Below, one piece after another: positions 42,027 through 50,579 of a stretch of DNA of 64,000 nt. Numbering within the stretch: the first letter of the stretch is position 1; every line of letters begins with the position of its first letter. The notes beneath the pieces were generated by a model. It had not been told where the DNA came from, did not search any database, and saw only the letters and a list, made by a program, of their open reading frames with translations. The translations under genes and the position numbers were made by a program. Origin of the DNA: Microbacterium sp. MYb45 (GTDB lineage Bacteria > Actinomycetota > Actinomycetes > Actinomycetales > Microbacteriaceae); assembly GCF_002979655.1 (NCBI RefSeq), contig NZ_PCPG01000017.1, forward strand, positions 1 to 64,000, in the 5' to 3' direction.

Positions 42027-42958
42027 CGGTCGACCTGCTTCGAAGTGAGGCGGTATTGGACTGTGGCGAGCACCGCGACGACGATCGCCATCACGGTGGC
42101 GAGCGCGGTGGCGTAGGGCACGTCGCCTCCTTGGAATCCGACCTTGTACACGACGGTCGAGATGGTCTCCGTGGCCCGCGCGGGCCCGCCGCCCGTCATC
42201 GCGTACACCTGGTCGAACTGGGCGAGGCCGTTGATGAGCGTCAGGAGCAGGTTGATGACGACCGCTCCGTTGATGAGCGGCAGCACGACGGAGAAGAATC
42301 GGCGCACGGGGCCCGCACCGTCGATCACGGCGGCCTCGATCACCTCGGACGGCAGCGCCTTGAGACCTGCGAGATAGATGACCATCGAGAAGCCCGTGAA
42401 CTGCCACAGGTACGCGACGCAGACGGCGCCGAGCGCGAACTGCGGATCCCCCAGCCAGTTCTGCTGCAGCGAGTCGAGTCCGAGGGCTCCGAGCACGGCG
42501 TTGACGCCGCCCGTCGGCGCGAGGAGGTAGCTCCAGATGTATCCGCACACGAGCGGGGTCAGGACCACCGGGGCGAAGAAGATCGTGCGCAGCAGCCCAC
42601 CGCTCTTGACGACCGTGTTGAGCGCCAGTGCGAGCAGTAGGCCGAGTCCGTTCTGCAGCACCATCGTGACCGCGGCGAACACGAACGTGTTCACCAGCGC
42701 CGCTGTCGCGAGCGGGTCCGTGAACACCTCGACGAAGTTGCCGAACCCGATGAGGTCGAAGTCGGCGCTGATCCCGTCCCAGTCCGAGAAGGCGAAGACG
42801 GTGCCGCGTGCCGAGGGCACGAGTGTGACGAAGGCGTAGAGGAGGAGCGCGGGAACGATGAACCAGAGCGGAACGTGCGCTCCACGCCACCGCCGTCGAC
42901 GAGCGGGTGCGAAGGCACTCCTCATCGGTGGTGCGGTCTTCTGTTCGGCATTGAACAT
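42023..42958 (-). CDS. Sugar ABC transporter permease (MalF type)
   Basis: A 311-residue permease: WFIVPALLLYAFVTLVPSAR is the first helix, the EAA loop is EVIEAAVIDGAGPVRRFFSV, and GQFDQ-type QFDQVYAMTGGGPA is the typical conserved loop. It is the first gene of the rhamnoside operon, facing the AraC regulator across a 155-bp spacer. Confidence 0.95.
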   Translation of the reverse strand: MFNAEQKTAPPMRSAFAPARRRRWRGAHVPLWFIVPALLLYAFVTLVPSARGTVFAFSDWDGISADFDLIGFGNFVEVFTDPLATAALVNTFVFAAVTMVLQNGLGLLLALALNTVVKSGGLLRTIFFAPVVLTPLVCGYIWSYLLAPTGGVNAVLGALGLDSLQQNWLGDPQFALGAVCVAYLWQFTGFSMVIYLAGLKALPSEVIEAAVIDGAGPVRRFFSVVLPLINGAVVINLLLTLINGLAQFDQVYAMTGGGPARATETISTVVYKVGFQGGDVPYATALATVMAIVVAVLATVQYRLTSKQVDR

Positions 42959-43039
42959 GCGTGTACTGCTCCCTGATTTCTCGCGTCGTCGCCCAGCGGG
43001 GGATATCGACAATCCTGTCCGGCGCTCCGTGCCGCTGCC

Positions 43040-43068
43040 AGCACGATGCTGTTCATCACTAGCACGAT
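43040..43068. promoter_or_regulatory. Direct repeat AGCACGAT, 21-bp period
   Basis: AGCACGAT at 43040-43047 and 43061-43068, one repeat every two helical turns, between the divergent permease and AraC genes. This spacing is that of AraC-type half-sites. Confidence 0.55.
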
Positions 43069-43113
43069 CCTCGCGGGTGTCTTCTCCGATGAGGTCCGCT
43101 ATGTCAGTGTGGG

Positions 43114-43983
43114 GTGGTGGTCGTCCGTTACCCCTCCATCCAGCGCTACGAGGTCTTCCGCGCCGGTGCCCTCCCCATCGCCTCGAACGACGTGCCCGCT
43201 CTGGGCGGCATCCCCGAGCACACCCACGACTACCTGGAGATCGCGGTGGTGTCCCGGGGAACCGGGGTGCACGTGACACGTGAGGGGCGTCTGCCCATCG
43301 CCCGCGGGTCGGTCATCATCATCCGTCCCGGCTCCTGGCACGCCTATCGTGACACCGATGAGCTGTGGACCTTCAACCTCTACCTGGCCCCCGAGCTGCT
43401 GCTCCGCGAGCTCTCGTGGATCGTGGAGTATCCCGATCTCGCGCGTGCGCTCCTCGGAGGGGAGCCCAATCTCGGTGAGTTCGACGAGGAGTCGTGCGCG
43501 CGGGTGCTGAGCTGGCTCGAACAGATCACGCAGCACTCGCGCACGGTTCACGCGCCGACGCTGATCGGCCTGGCGACCTGCGTGCTCGACTCCTTCAGCA
43601 CCCTTGCGCTCTCCCCGCAGCCGGCGACGGATAGCACGATCGCGCGCTCGGTCATCACGATGATGAATCTGATGCAGGACGATCTCAGCGCGCGCTGGAC
43701 GATCGCCGACCTGAGCAGGGTCGCGAACTTCTCGCCCGCGGTGGTGCACCGGGTGTTCAAGACGCATGTCGGCATCTCCCCCATGGCGTGGCTCACCCGC
43801 GCACGGGGCGAAGCGGCCGCGACGCAGCTCGCGCTCACCGACAAGAGCGTCTCCGAGGTCGGCCAGGCCGTCGGATGGGACGACGCGAACTACGCGAGCC
43901 GGCGCTTCCGCGCGCTCTACGGCCTCACTCCCAGCGAGTACCGGAGCCGCTTTCAGCGCGACGACGCCGCGATCCTCCGCTGA
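43114..43983 (+). CDS. AraC-family transcriptional regulator
   Basis: A 289-residue regulator: an N-terminal cupin-like sugar-sensing domain (PEHTHDYLEIAVVSRGTGVH, then RPGSWHAYRD) and a C-terminal double helix-turn-helix (WTIADLSRVANFSPAVVHRV, FKTHVGISPMAWLTRAR, VGWDDANYASRRFRALYGLT). It probably activates the rhamnoside operon. GTG 43114 is used. Confidence 0.94.
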   Translation: MVVVRYPSIQRYEVFRAGALPIASNDVPALGGIPEHTHDYLEIAVVSRGTGVHVTREGRLPIARGSVIIIRPGSWHAYRDTDELWTFNLYLAPELLLRELSWIVEYPDLARALLGGEPNLGEFDEESCARVLSWLEQITQHSRTVHAPTLIGLATCVLDSFSTLALSPQPATDSTIARSVITMMNLMQDDLSARWTIADLSRVANFSPAVVHRVFKTHVGISPMAWLTRARGEAAATQLALTDKSVSEVGQAVGWDDANYASRRFRALYGLTPSEYRSRFQRDDAAILR

Positions 43984-44008
43984 GTCGCCCGCGTCACCCC
44001 GCCGGCGC

Positions 44009-44803
44009 TCACGCCCGCCGGAACCGCGCGGCCAGCGCCGGGTCGACGTCGACATCGCCGAAGGATGCCGTCCACGCCCCGTCCACCGCGATCGATTCGC
44101 CGCTGAGGTACGGAGCCTCGTCGGAGAGCAGGAAGGCGGTCACCGCGGCCACTTCTTCGGCGCGGGCGATGCGTCCCATCGGCGGCCCTTCGGCGAGTCC
44201 ACGCTCCTCGGCGGCCGGGTCGGGCGCTGCGGCGATCTTGGCTTCGAGGTGCGGCGTGCGCACACCGCCGGGGGCCACGGTGTTGGCGCGGATGCCGAGG
44301 CGGCCGTAGCTCACCGCCACGCTGCGGGTCAGCGCGTCGATGCCGCCCTTGGTGAACTCGTAGGCCGCGTGGTCGGGGTGGCTGGCGCGGCCGTGAATCG
44401 AGCCGACGTTGACGATCGCTCCGGCGAGGCCCTGATCGATGAAGGCCGATACTGCGGTCGAGCAGCCCCAGATGTAGCCGAAGCCGTTGATGTCGAGGAT
44501 CTCGCGCACGACGCTCTCATCGAGCTCGTGCAGCGGGGTGTGCTTCGTGATGCCGGCGTTGTTCACCCAGCCGGCCAGGGGTGCCCGTGCGATCGCTGCC
44601 TCTGCGGCCCGCTGGTGGACGGCGCGGTCGGAGGCGTCCCCGAGAACGACCTCGGCCACGATCCCCTCCTCGAGCGTGCCCGACCCCGGAGACCGCTCCA
44701 GCCCCACGACGATCCATCCGTCGGCGGTCAGTCGCTCGGCGATGGCGCGACCGATGCCCTTTCCGCTGCCGGTCACCACGACGCTGCGTGCGGATTCGGT
44801 CAT
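44009..44803 (-). CDS. SDR family oxidoreductase (sugar dehydrogenase-like)
   Basis: A 264-residue classical SDR: GSGKGIGRA coenzyme motif, NNAG, GSIHGRASHPDHAAYEFTKG with the catalytic Tyr and Lys, and the TVAPGGVRT loop. L-rhamnose and L-fucose dehydrogenases have this design, and the gene lies just beyond the rhamnoside AraC regulator, convergent with it. A role in oxidising released rhamnose is inferred. Confidence 0.9.
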   Translation of the reverse strand: MTESARSVVVTGSGKGIGRAIAERLTADGWIVVGLERSPGSGTLEEGIVAEVVLGDASDRAVHQRAAEAAIARAPLAGWVNNAGITKHTPLHELDESVVREILDINGFGYIWGCSTAVSAFIDQGLAGAIVNVGSIHGRASHPDHAAYEFTKGGIDALTRSVAVSYGRLGIRANTVAPGGVRTPHLEAKIAAAPDPAAEERGLAEGPPMGRIARAEEVAAVTAFLLSDEAPYLSGESIAVDGAWTASFGDVDVDPALAARFRRA

Positions 44804-44947
44804 GATGTGTCCCTCTCGGCGCTGAAGTGGGTCGGATGCACTTCCCGTTTGCTATAGCAATCACGAGCATAGCCGGGAGGATGGTCGTCAGCGCAAGCGG
44901 ATCAGCCTCGAACACTGCCGAGGCTTGTCGACGAGGACGAAGACTCC

Positions 44948-45071
44948 TCAGACGGCGACCACGCTGATCGACGCATGGGCGCGACGACCGTCCTGCACAC
45001 GGGTCCCGCTGTCGACGACCGCGAAGCCCGCCCGTTCCAGGTGCGCGGACATCCCGTCGATCGTCACGACT
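44948..45071 (-). pseudogene. Remnant of a small-molecule methyltransferase-like C terminus
   Basis: The 319-bp region between 44804 and 45122 has no intact gene. On the minus strand it holds a reading frame MSAHLERAGFAVVDSGTRVQ, ending ASISVVAV, that resembles the last residues of SAM-dependent methyltransferases; an in-frame stop stands directly upstream. It is at best a decayed fragment. Confidence 0.35.
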
Positions 45072-45122
45072 CAATTCCGGGTCAGGATGGAACCGGATGC
45101 CGGCGGGAGACGAATAACCAGT

Positions 45123-45749
45123 GTGAGCAACGACAACGACATCATCCGTGAATCGTTCGACGCCGCGGAGCGATTCTCCGAGATCTTCGAACGACATATC
45201 GACGCGGTCTCCGGCTATGTCGCCCGCCGCGTCGGACCGGCGGCGAGAGACGACGTCGTGAGCGAGACCTTCCTGATCGCGTTCCGCAAGCGCGGGCGCT
45301 ACGACATGTCCAGGCCATCGGCGCTGCCGTGGCTGATGGGCATCGCGACGAACGTCCTCGGCCAGCATCGCCGCGCGCAGGCCCAGCACTGGCGAGCTCT
45401 ACAGGCGTCCGTCGCCCAGAGCGACCCGATCGCCGCGGACGACCACGATCGATCGACTGCGCAGCTCGATGCGGCCGGGGAGATCGAGCGCCTCTATCCG
45501 CGGATCGCAGCCCTCTCCGCCCGCGACCGGGAAGTCCTCTTCCTGCACGCGTGGGGAGACCTCACCTACGAGCAGATCGCCGCCGCGCTGCGGATCCCGG
45601 TCGGCACGGTGCGATCGAGGCTGAGCCGCATCCGCACCAAACTCGCGGCCCCACCGCCGTCGCCACCGCCGAAGGCTCCGCATGAGCCCCGGCCCGCGAC
45701 CGCACACATCCGACTTGCTGAGAAAGAGATCATCCATGGACATCCTTGA
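45123..45749 (+). CDS. ECF-type RNA polymerase sigma factor
   Basis: A 208-residue sigma-70 family protein. Region 2 is FERHIDAVSGYVARRVGPAA, then VVSETFLIAFRKR, and region 4 is LSARDREVLFLHAWGDLTYE, then IAAALRIPVGTVRSRLSRIR. No regulatory C-terminal domain. The gene after it encodes a membrane protein whose start lies inside this gene, as is common for a sigma factor and its control partner. The start GTG 45123 is tentative. Confidence 0.9.
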   Translation: MSNDNDIIRESFDAAERFSEIFERHIDAVSGYVARRVGPAARDDVVSETFLIAFRKRGRYDMSRPSALPWLMGIATNVLGQHRRAQAQHWRALQASVAQSDPIAADDHDRSTAQLDAAGEIERLYPRIAALSARDREVLFLHAWGDLTYEQIAAALRIPVGTVRSRLSRIRTKLAAPPPSPPPKAPHEPRPATAHIRLAEKEIIHGHP

Positions 45750-46857
45750 CACGGTGCGCGAGATGAAGCCCACCTACCCCGCGTCTTCGCAGGCTCCCCG
45801 TCGCGCCCTCCACCAGGAGATCGCCCGGTCACGACGCCGACGCCCCCTCGGACGCATCGTCGCGGTGGCACTGGCAGGCACGGCCGTCGCCGCGGTGGCG
45901 GTCACAGCCACCGTCCTCATTCCCCCGGGAGTCGTCGGCCAGCCGCAAGCGGCCTCAGCATCGACGTACCTCAACGAGACCGCGGCCTCCATCCGCGCCG
46001 CCGTCGCCGCGCCGATGGAAGTGACGATCACGACGCGGCACCTGGGCATGATCGGCGGCCCGAACGAGAAGTTCCTGCCGTTCGGAAACCTCAGGTCGGA
46101 TGCGACCGCTGCCGTCGTCACCGAGTCGAGCGCGAGCTATCTCAGCACACCGGATCGCAAGTTCTCCGAGACCTCTCACACGGAGTTCCACGCCTCCGAG
46201 ATCTTCGGCGATGAGGCGGCCGCCCATGCGGCGTGGACGTCGTACTACGGCTCTTCGTATCCGATCGGGAAGGAGCCTCGGACGCTCGCTGAGGTTCACA
46301 CGTATGACGCCTTCGTCGAGGACCTCCCCGTTCCCACCTCCGACTTCCCGTCCGAACCCGCGGCATTCCTCGCCGCGTGGGAGAGCGGCATGGAAGACCG
46401 GCTGATCGCCGAGAAGGCTGAGGCGGCGAAGATGCCTCAGGACGGAGAGCCGGAGACCAACGGGTTGTACGAGAGCATCGAAGAGAAGTACGAGATGCCG
46501 GCCGCCGAGTACATGTTGAACGAGCTCCTGTGGTCGGTTCCGATCCTGACCGCATCCCCCGAGTATCGAGCGACCTTCCTCGAGGCGCTCGCTCTGGCTG
46601 AGGGGATCACCGTCGAGGAGGGTGCCACGGCCGACAAGGTGCTCGTCTACGAGACCGACGACGCCCGGTTCCGCCTGACGGTCAACCCCGAGGCGGGCGC
46701 CATCGTCGAGATCGAGAAGTTCCTGCTCCGCGTGCTCCCGGAGCCGTGGAGCAACCACACGAAGGACGACCCGCTCGTCGAGGTCGGCACGACCCCGTTC
46801 CTGCCGGAGGGAGTGGCGGACTTCTCCGCATCCTTCACGACTGCACCTGCGGACTGA
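45736..46857 (+). CDS. Membrane-anchored partner of the ECF sigma factor (CU044_5270-like)
   Basis: A 373-residue protein: a cytoplasmic N terminus (about 40 residues), one membrane helix (GRIVAVALAGTAVAAVAVTA) and a large extracytoplasmic domain. The arrangement and the overlap with the sigma gene (14 bp) match the CU044_5270 family of sigma-linked membrane proteins, which may act as anti-sigma or sensor proteins. No zinc-binding HxxxCxxC motif is present. Confidence 0.75.
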   Translation: MDILDTVREMKPTYPASSQAPRRALHQEIARSRRRRPLGRIVAVALAGTAVAAVAVTATVLIPPGVVGQPQAASASTYLNETAASIRAAVAAPMEVTITTRHLGMIGGPNEKFLPFGNLRSDATAAVVTESSASYLSTPDRKFSETSHTEFHASEIFGDEAAAHAAWTSYYGSSYPIGKEPRTLAEVHTYDAFVEDLPVPTSDFPSEPAAFLAAWESGMEDRLIAEKAEAAKMPQDGEPETNGLYESIEEKYEMPAAEYMLNELLWSVPILTASPEYRATFLEALALAEGITVEEGATADKVLVYETDDARFRLTVNPEAGAIVEIEKFLLRVLPEPWSNHTKDDPLVEVGTTPFLPEGVADFSASFTTAPAD

Positions 46858-46955
46858 CGCGTCCGCCCTTCGTGCCCTTCTCATCCGCGATACCGGGTGA
46901 GGAGGGCACGTCGCCGTTCACGGCACAATCGTCAGAGTCTCCGGCCTGGCCTCCG

Positions 46956-47951
46956 CTAGGCGTCGGTTGCGAGCGTCGGACCGCGGGGCGAGTAGCGGGC
47001 CGCGATCTCGACTGCGTGCTGATGGAGCACATCCCTCAGCTCGGGAGGGCTGAGGGCTTCAGCGTCGACTCCTAGTTTCCAGATCGCCCATGCCGCGTGG
47101 CGCAGGTCCTGAAAAGTCAACTCCATTCGAAGCCAACCATCCGACTCGGCCGTCTCGTGAACGATCGCGAGAGCCGTCTCGGCGAGTTCCTCTCGTCGCG
47201 CGGGGTCTAGCCGGGCGGCGACGATGAACTGCACTTCTCCGGCACGAAAACGTGCACTGCGCGCTTCCCAGAGTTGGGCGAGGTTGACCTCACTCGGGCG
47301 TTCTGCAGGAGCGGCGAGTGCCTCTGCCGCCAGAACCCGAGAGAGACGGTAGGTGCGATCATGGCCATCGACCAACGCGAGAAGGTAGCTCCTCTCCCGG
47401 ACCGTCACGAGGCCGATGGGGTCTACGTGCCGCCAGGCGGCGTCACGACCTTCGGCGGCGTAGTGAATGCGCAGTTTGCGTCCGTCGAGCACAGAGCGGC
47501 GCACCTCGTTCATGACCGTCTCCGAGATGCCTTCGGCGAGCCGGTACCGGGACAGGAGATCCGCTTGAGGTTCGAACAGTATGCGCTGCGCGGCGTCGGT
47601 CGCCGCGGCTTGATGGCCGGCCGGTATCGCGTCGACGACCTTGCGCATGGCGGAGGACAGCGCCGATCCCAGGCCGAACACCTGTCGCCCCCCGATGCTC
47701 CCGGCCGTGAGCAGGGCGAGGGCTTCCTCCTGGTTGAGGCCCATCAGCTCGGCACGAAATCCAGGGAGCAAAGAGAAGCCGCCGTTGCGACCGCGGTTGA
47801 CGTAGACCGGCACCCCGGCGGCGGACAGCGCCTCGATGTCTCTGAGAATGGTGCGCGTAGACACTTCCAGCTCGTCGGCGAGCTGGGATGCAGAGAGCGA
47901 ACCCCGTTGCCGCAGGAGCAGCACGAGAGAGACCAGGCGATCGGCACGCAT
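46956..47951 (-). CDS. WYL-domain transcriptional regulator (YafY type)
   Basis: A 331-residue regulator. The N-terminal HTH_11 domain is ADRLVSLVLLLRQRGSLSAS, then LADELEVSTRTILRDIEALS. The WYL domain (YAAEGRDAAWRHVDPIGLVT, VRERSYLLALVDG, YRLSRV) covers residues about 140-230, and a WCX-like C-terminal segment follows. WYL regulators bind a small ligand or nucleic acid. It diverges from the RidA gene with an inverted repeat between them. Confidence 0.93.
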   Translation of the reverse strand: MRADRLVSLVLLLRQRGSLSASQLADELEVSTRTILRDIEALSAAGVPVYVNRGRNGGFSLLPGFRAELMGLNQEEALALLTAGSIGGRQVFGLGSALSSAMRKVVDAIPAGHQAAATDAAQRILFEPQADLLSRYRLAEGISETVMNEVRRSVLDGRKLRIHYAAEGRDAAWRHVDPIGLVTVRERSYLLALVDGHDRTYRLSRVLAAEALAAPAERPSEVNLAQLWEARSARFRAGEVQFIVAARLDPARREELAETALAIVHETAESDGWLRMELTFQDLRHAAWAIWKLGVDAEALSPPELRDVLHQHAVEIAARYSPRGPTLATDA

Positions 47952-47968
47952 AGGAAACTTTCTCAGAA

Positions 47969-47993
47969 ATACATGACAAGAGGTGTCGTGTAT
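47969..47993. promoter_or_regulatory. Ten-base inverted repeat between the WYL and RidA genes
   Basis: ATACATGACA (47969-47978) and TGTCGTGTAT (47984-47993) pair at nine of ten positions around a five-base spacer. It lies 18 bp upstream of the WYL start and about 88 bp before RidA, and is a strong candidate operator. Confidence 0.65.
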
Positions 47994-48080
47994 CGCTGCG
48001 AGGCTCGAAGTGTCGTCGATTCGGACGGCGATCGGCTGGACCGGATCACCGGCACGGCACACACAACGAATGGAGAAGAG

Positions 48081-48482
48081 ATGACACTCGAACGCACCGC
48101 AGTCAACCCGGTCACGTGGTCGCTGGAAATGGGGTTCAACCAGGGTGAGGTCGTGTCCGCTGAGTCCCGCACGTTGTACATCTCGGGGCAGACCGCGATG
48201 AACAAAGAGGGACAGCCCGAGCACCACGGCGACATGGCCGCTCAGCTCGCGCTCAGCATCGACAACCTCGAGGCGGTGTTGACGGAGGCGGGGATGACCC
48301 TCGCGAACCTCGTGCGCCTGAACGTCTACACGACCGACGTCGACGCACTGTTCCCGCACTACGGAGAGCTCGCCGGACGGCTCGGCGCCGCGGGCGTCTC
48401 GCCCACGACCACAATGCTCGGAGTCTCGCGCCTTGCGATCCCCGGCCAGCTCGTCGAGTTGGAAGGTACGGCGGTCGCCTGA
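48081..48482 (+). CDS. RidA family protein
   Basis: A 133-residue RidA/YjgF-type protein. VSAESRTLYISGQTAM, DMAAQLALSIDNLEAVLTEA, LVRLNVYTTDV and TTTMLGVSRLAIPGQLVELE match the family; the usual catalytic Arg of the R-V-x-V-x-L block appears as VRLNVY. It hydrolyses reactive enamines or imines. It is a longer, non-canonical subtype, probably controlled by the divergent WYL regulator. Confidence 0.9.
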   Translation: MTLERTAVNPVTWSLEMGFNQGEVVSAESRTLYISGQTAMNKEGQPEHHGDMAAQLALSIDNLEAVLTEAGMTLANLVRLNVYTTDVDALFPHYGELAGRLGAAGVSPTTTMLGVSRLAIPGQLVELEGTAVA

Positions 48483-48499
48483 TCGGACGGCTCAGACGA

Positions 48500-48541
48500 C
48501 CGCCACGCTCGACGCCGTGCCTGCGACGTCGAGCGTGGCGG
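48500..48541. terminator. Perfect 15-bp stem between convergent genes
   Basis: CCGCCACGCTCGACG (48500-48514) and CGTCGAGCGTGGCGG (48527-48541) around a 12-base loop, between the RidA stop and the LacI gene. Confidence 0.75.
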
Positions 48542-48638
48542 AGCCCCGTCGGGCGCATCCCTCGCAGGAATGAATCGGTGTCCGTCCGAAGATGGCGGTC
48601 CGTGGGTTCGGTTTCGCCTCGGTCTCAGGCGTGGAGAC

Positions 48639-49679
48639 TCATCTGAGCGCGATCGCGCCCAGACCGTCGGAGGCGATCGCTCCCGATGACATCCCTGGAA
48701 CGAGGACGCACGGCTGATAGCTGACGCCCGGCTGCCGGGCTGCGGGGTCGTCCGCCAGCAATGCCTCGGCTGCCACTCGCCCCAGGCTGTTCAGCTGAGG
48801 ATCCACCGAGGCGAGGAATCGATCGGGGCTCCCGCTGTACTTCGACCAGTTGTCGTAGCCGACCAGTGCGACGTCTTCCGGGACCCGGACCCCGGCCTGT
48901 TCGAACGCACGGGTGACGCCCAGAGCGATGTAGTCGTTGCCGCAGAACACGGCGTCGAACTCGCCCCGCCGTTCGAGCAGCTCGAGACCGGCCCGGTAGC
49001 CCCACGGAATGGTCCAGTCGCCGAACAGGGGTTCCGACAGCGCGATCTCCACGCCGGCATCAGCGAGCTCGGCACGAAAACCGCTCAGACGATCCTGGAC
49101 CGCCCGCGAGTACTCCATCGCGGTCACATGCGCGATCCTCGTTCTCCCTTGGCGAAGGAGGTGCGCGGCGGCCAGACGCCCTGCCTGCACATCGTCCGGG
49201 AGAAAGCACGTGTCCTCGGGGTTGTCCGAGACTCCGAAGACATGGATCACCGGCGTCTGGAACGACTCCGATATCGAGGGGAACGGAACGTCCGTGCCGT
49301 CACCCACCACGATGATCCCGTCGACTCGACGGGCCTGCAGAGTGCGAAGGTTCTCCGGCCGGGCAGCGGCGTTGTCCTCATCGTCGTAGACGAGCACGGC
49401 GACGTCGTGCTTGCTGAGTTCGGCGATGATCCCGGTGATGACCGGAGTCGAGAAGTTGCCCGATGCCTTCTGGGCGAGAACACCGACCGTGAAACTGCGC
49501 CCGAGCGCGAACGACTGCGCGAGCGCATTGGGCCTGAAGTCCAGTCGTGCCGCGGCCTCATGGATGCGCTGCCGCGTCTCGACGGATACATGTCCACCGC
49601 CGTTGAGCACGCGCGAGGCCGTGGGCACAGAAACACCCGACTCTGCCGCGACATCCTTCAAGGTCACCGGCCGCCTCAT
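48639..49679 (-). CDS. LacI-family transcriptional repressor
   Basis: A 346-residue LacI/GalR repressor: N-terminal VTLKDVAAESGVSVPTASRV with LNGGGHVS (HTH and hinge), then a periplasmic-binding-like sugar domain (VAVLVYDDEDNAAARPENLR, TVPFPS-type ligand loops, RAFEQAGVRVPEDVALVGYD). It is the last gene of the minus-strand locus and most likely binds the palindrome at 55356. Confidence 0.95.
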   Translation of the reverse strand: MRRPVTLKDVAAESGVSVPTASRVLNGGGHVSVETRQRIHEAAARLDFRPNALAQSFALGRSFTVGVLAQKASGNFSTPVITGIIAELSKHDVAVLVYDDEDNAAARPENLRTLQARRVDGIIVVGDGTDVPFPSISESFQTPVIHVFGVSDNPEDTCFLPDDVQAGRLAAAHLLRQGRTRIAHVTAMEYSRAVQDRLSGFRAELADAGVEIALSEPLFGDWTIPWGYRAGLELLERRGEFDAVFCGNDYIALGVTRAFEQAGVRVPEDVALVGYDNWSKYSGSPDRFLASVDPQLNSLGRVAAEALLADDPAARQPGVSYQPCVLVPGMSSGAIASDGLGAIALR

Positions 49680-49742
49680 CGCGCTCCTTCCCGATCCCTC
49701 ATCCTCTCAGGATCCCACGAGCCGCCGAGCACCGCTCATCTT

Positions 49743-50471
49743 CTACGACCCCACCAGATCCGAGATCGTGAGCCCGGACAACCAGGACTCCTTCATCGTG
49801 ACCTCGGCGTCGTCGACCGCGCGCTCGTGCGTGGATTCGAACATCCGGCGCGCGAGGATCTGCGCGGCGATCGCACGATCCTCAGGAACGGCCATGTCCA
49901 GGCCCTCGGCGACCTCCGGTCGAGCGCGTATCAATGCATCCAGGGCGCCCGGATCGTCCGTCAACGCGGTGGCGTCCGCCGTCTCCTGCTCCGATGCCGC
50001 ATCGGCCATCTCCTGGAACTCATACTGTTCGAGGGTCTTCTCCACCGGCCCGTAGAGCACTTCCCCTGCTTGGGAGGACGCGTGACGTGCGGCTTTGTCG
50101 GCTTTCCACCGCTCGACCAGGCTTTCGAAGGACGCGTCATCGATGAATGTGAGGGCGACCGCGCCCTGCCGACGGACGACCCCGTCGACGCAACGCGCGG
50201 CTGCCTGGTCAACCAGAAGTTCGCCCGCACGGCTGTCGCGCACCGGGTCCGTGTCGTCCACGACCCACCCCTTCTTGGACGCGGTATCCATGACCGTGGC
50301 TCGAACCTGACTGACGCAGTATCGGAACTCATCCGCATGAACCGGTGTTCCGTTCACCTCCATGGCGGTGCCGTTCTTCGCGGCACCCGGTGGTACGGGC
50401 GCGGGAGCGCACGCGCAGAACCCCAGCGCCATGAAGAGGGCGATGCACGCCGCAACGTACGGTCGTCTCAC
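49743..50471 (-). CDS. Exported SurA/PpiC-like N-terminal domain protein
   Basis: A 242-residue predicted exported or lipid-anchored protein. The hydrophobic N terminus (YVAACIALFMALGFCACAP) ends in cysteines, one of which may serve as a weak lipobox. VNGTPVHADEFRYCVSQVRA resembles the SurA/PrsA chaperone N-terminal domain. No rotamase domain is seen. The family is uncertain. It is the gene between the beta-helix protein and the LacI regulator, so it may help secretion of the beta-helix enzyme. Confidence 0.65.
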   Translation of the reverse strand: MRRPYVAACIALFMALGFCACAPAPVPPGAAKNGTAMEVNGTPVHADEFRYCVSQVRATVMDTASKKGWVVDDTDPVRDSRAGELLVDQAAARCVDGVVRRQGAVALTFIDDASFESLVERWKADKAARHASSQAGEVLYGPVEKTLEQYEFQEMADAASEQETADATALTDDPGALDALIRARPEVAEGLDMAVPEDRAIAAQILARRMFESTHERAVDDAEVTMKESWLSGLTISDLVGS

Positions 50472-50579
50472 TGGTGCTTCCTTTCGGTCTGTTGCCCTGG
50501 CCACCGCTTCGGCTCCCACCTCCGCAGGGTGTTCGTACGACCGATGCGCCGACCGTTCGAACACCCTGCGCTCGGACGG

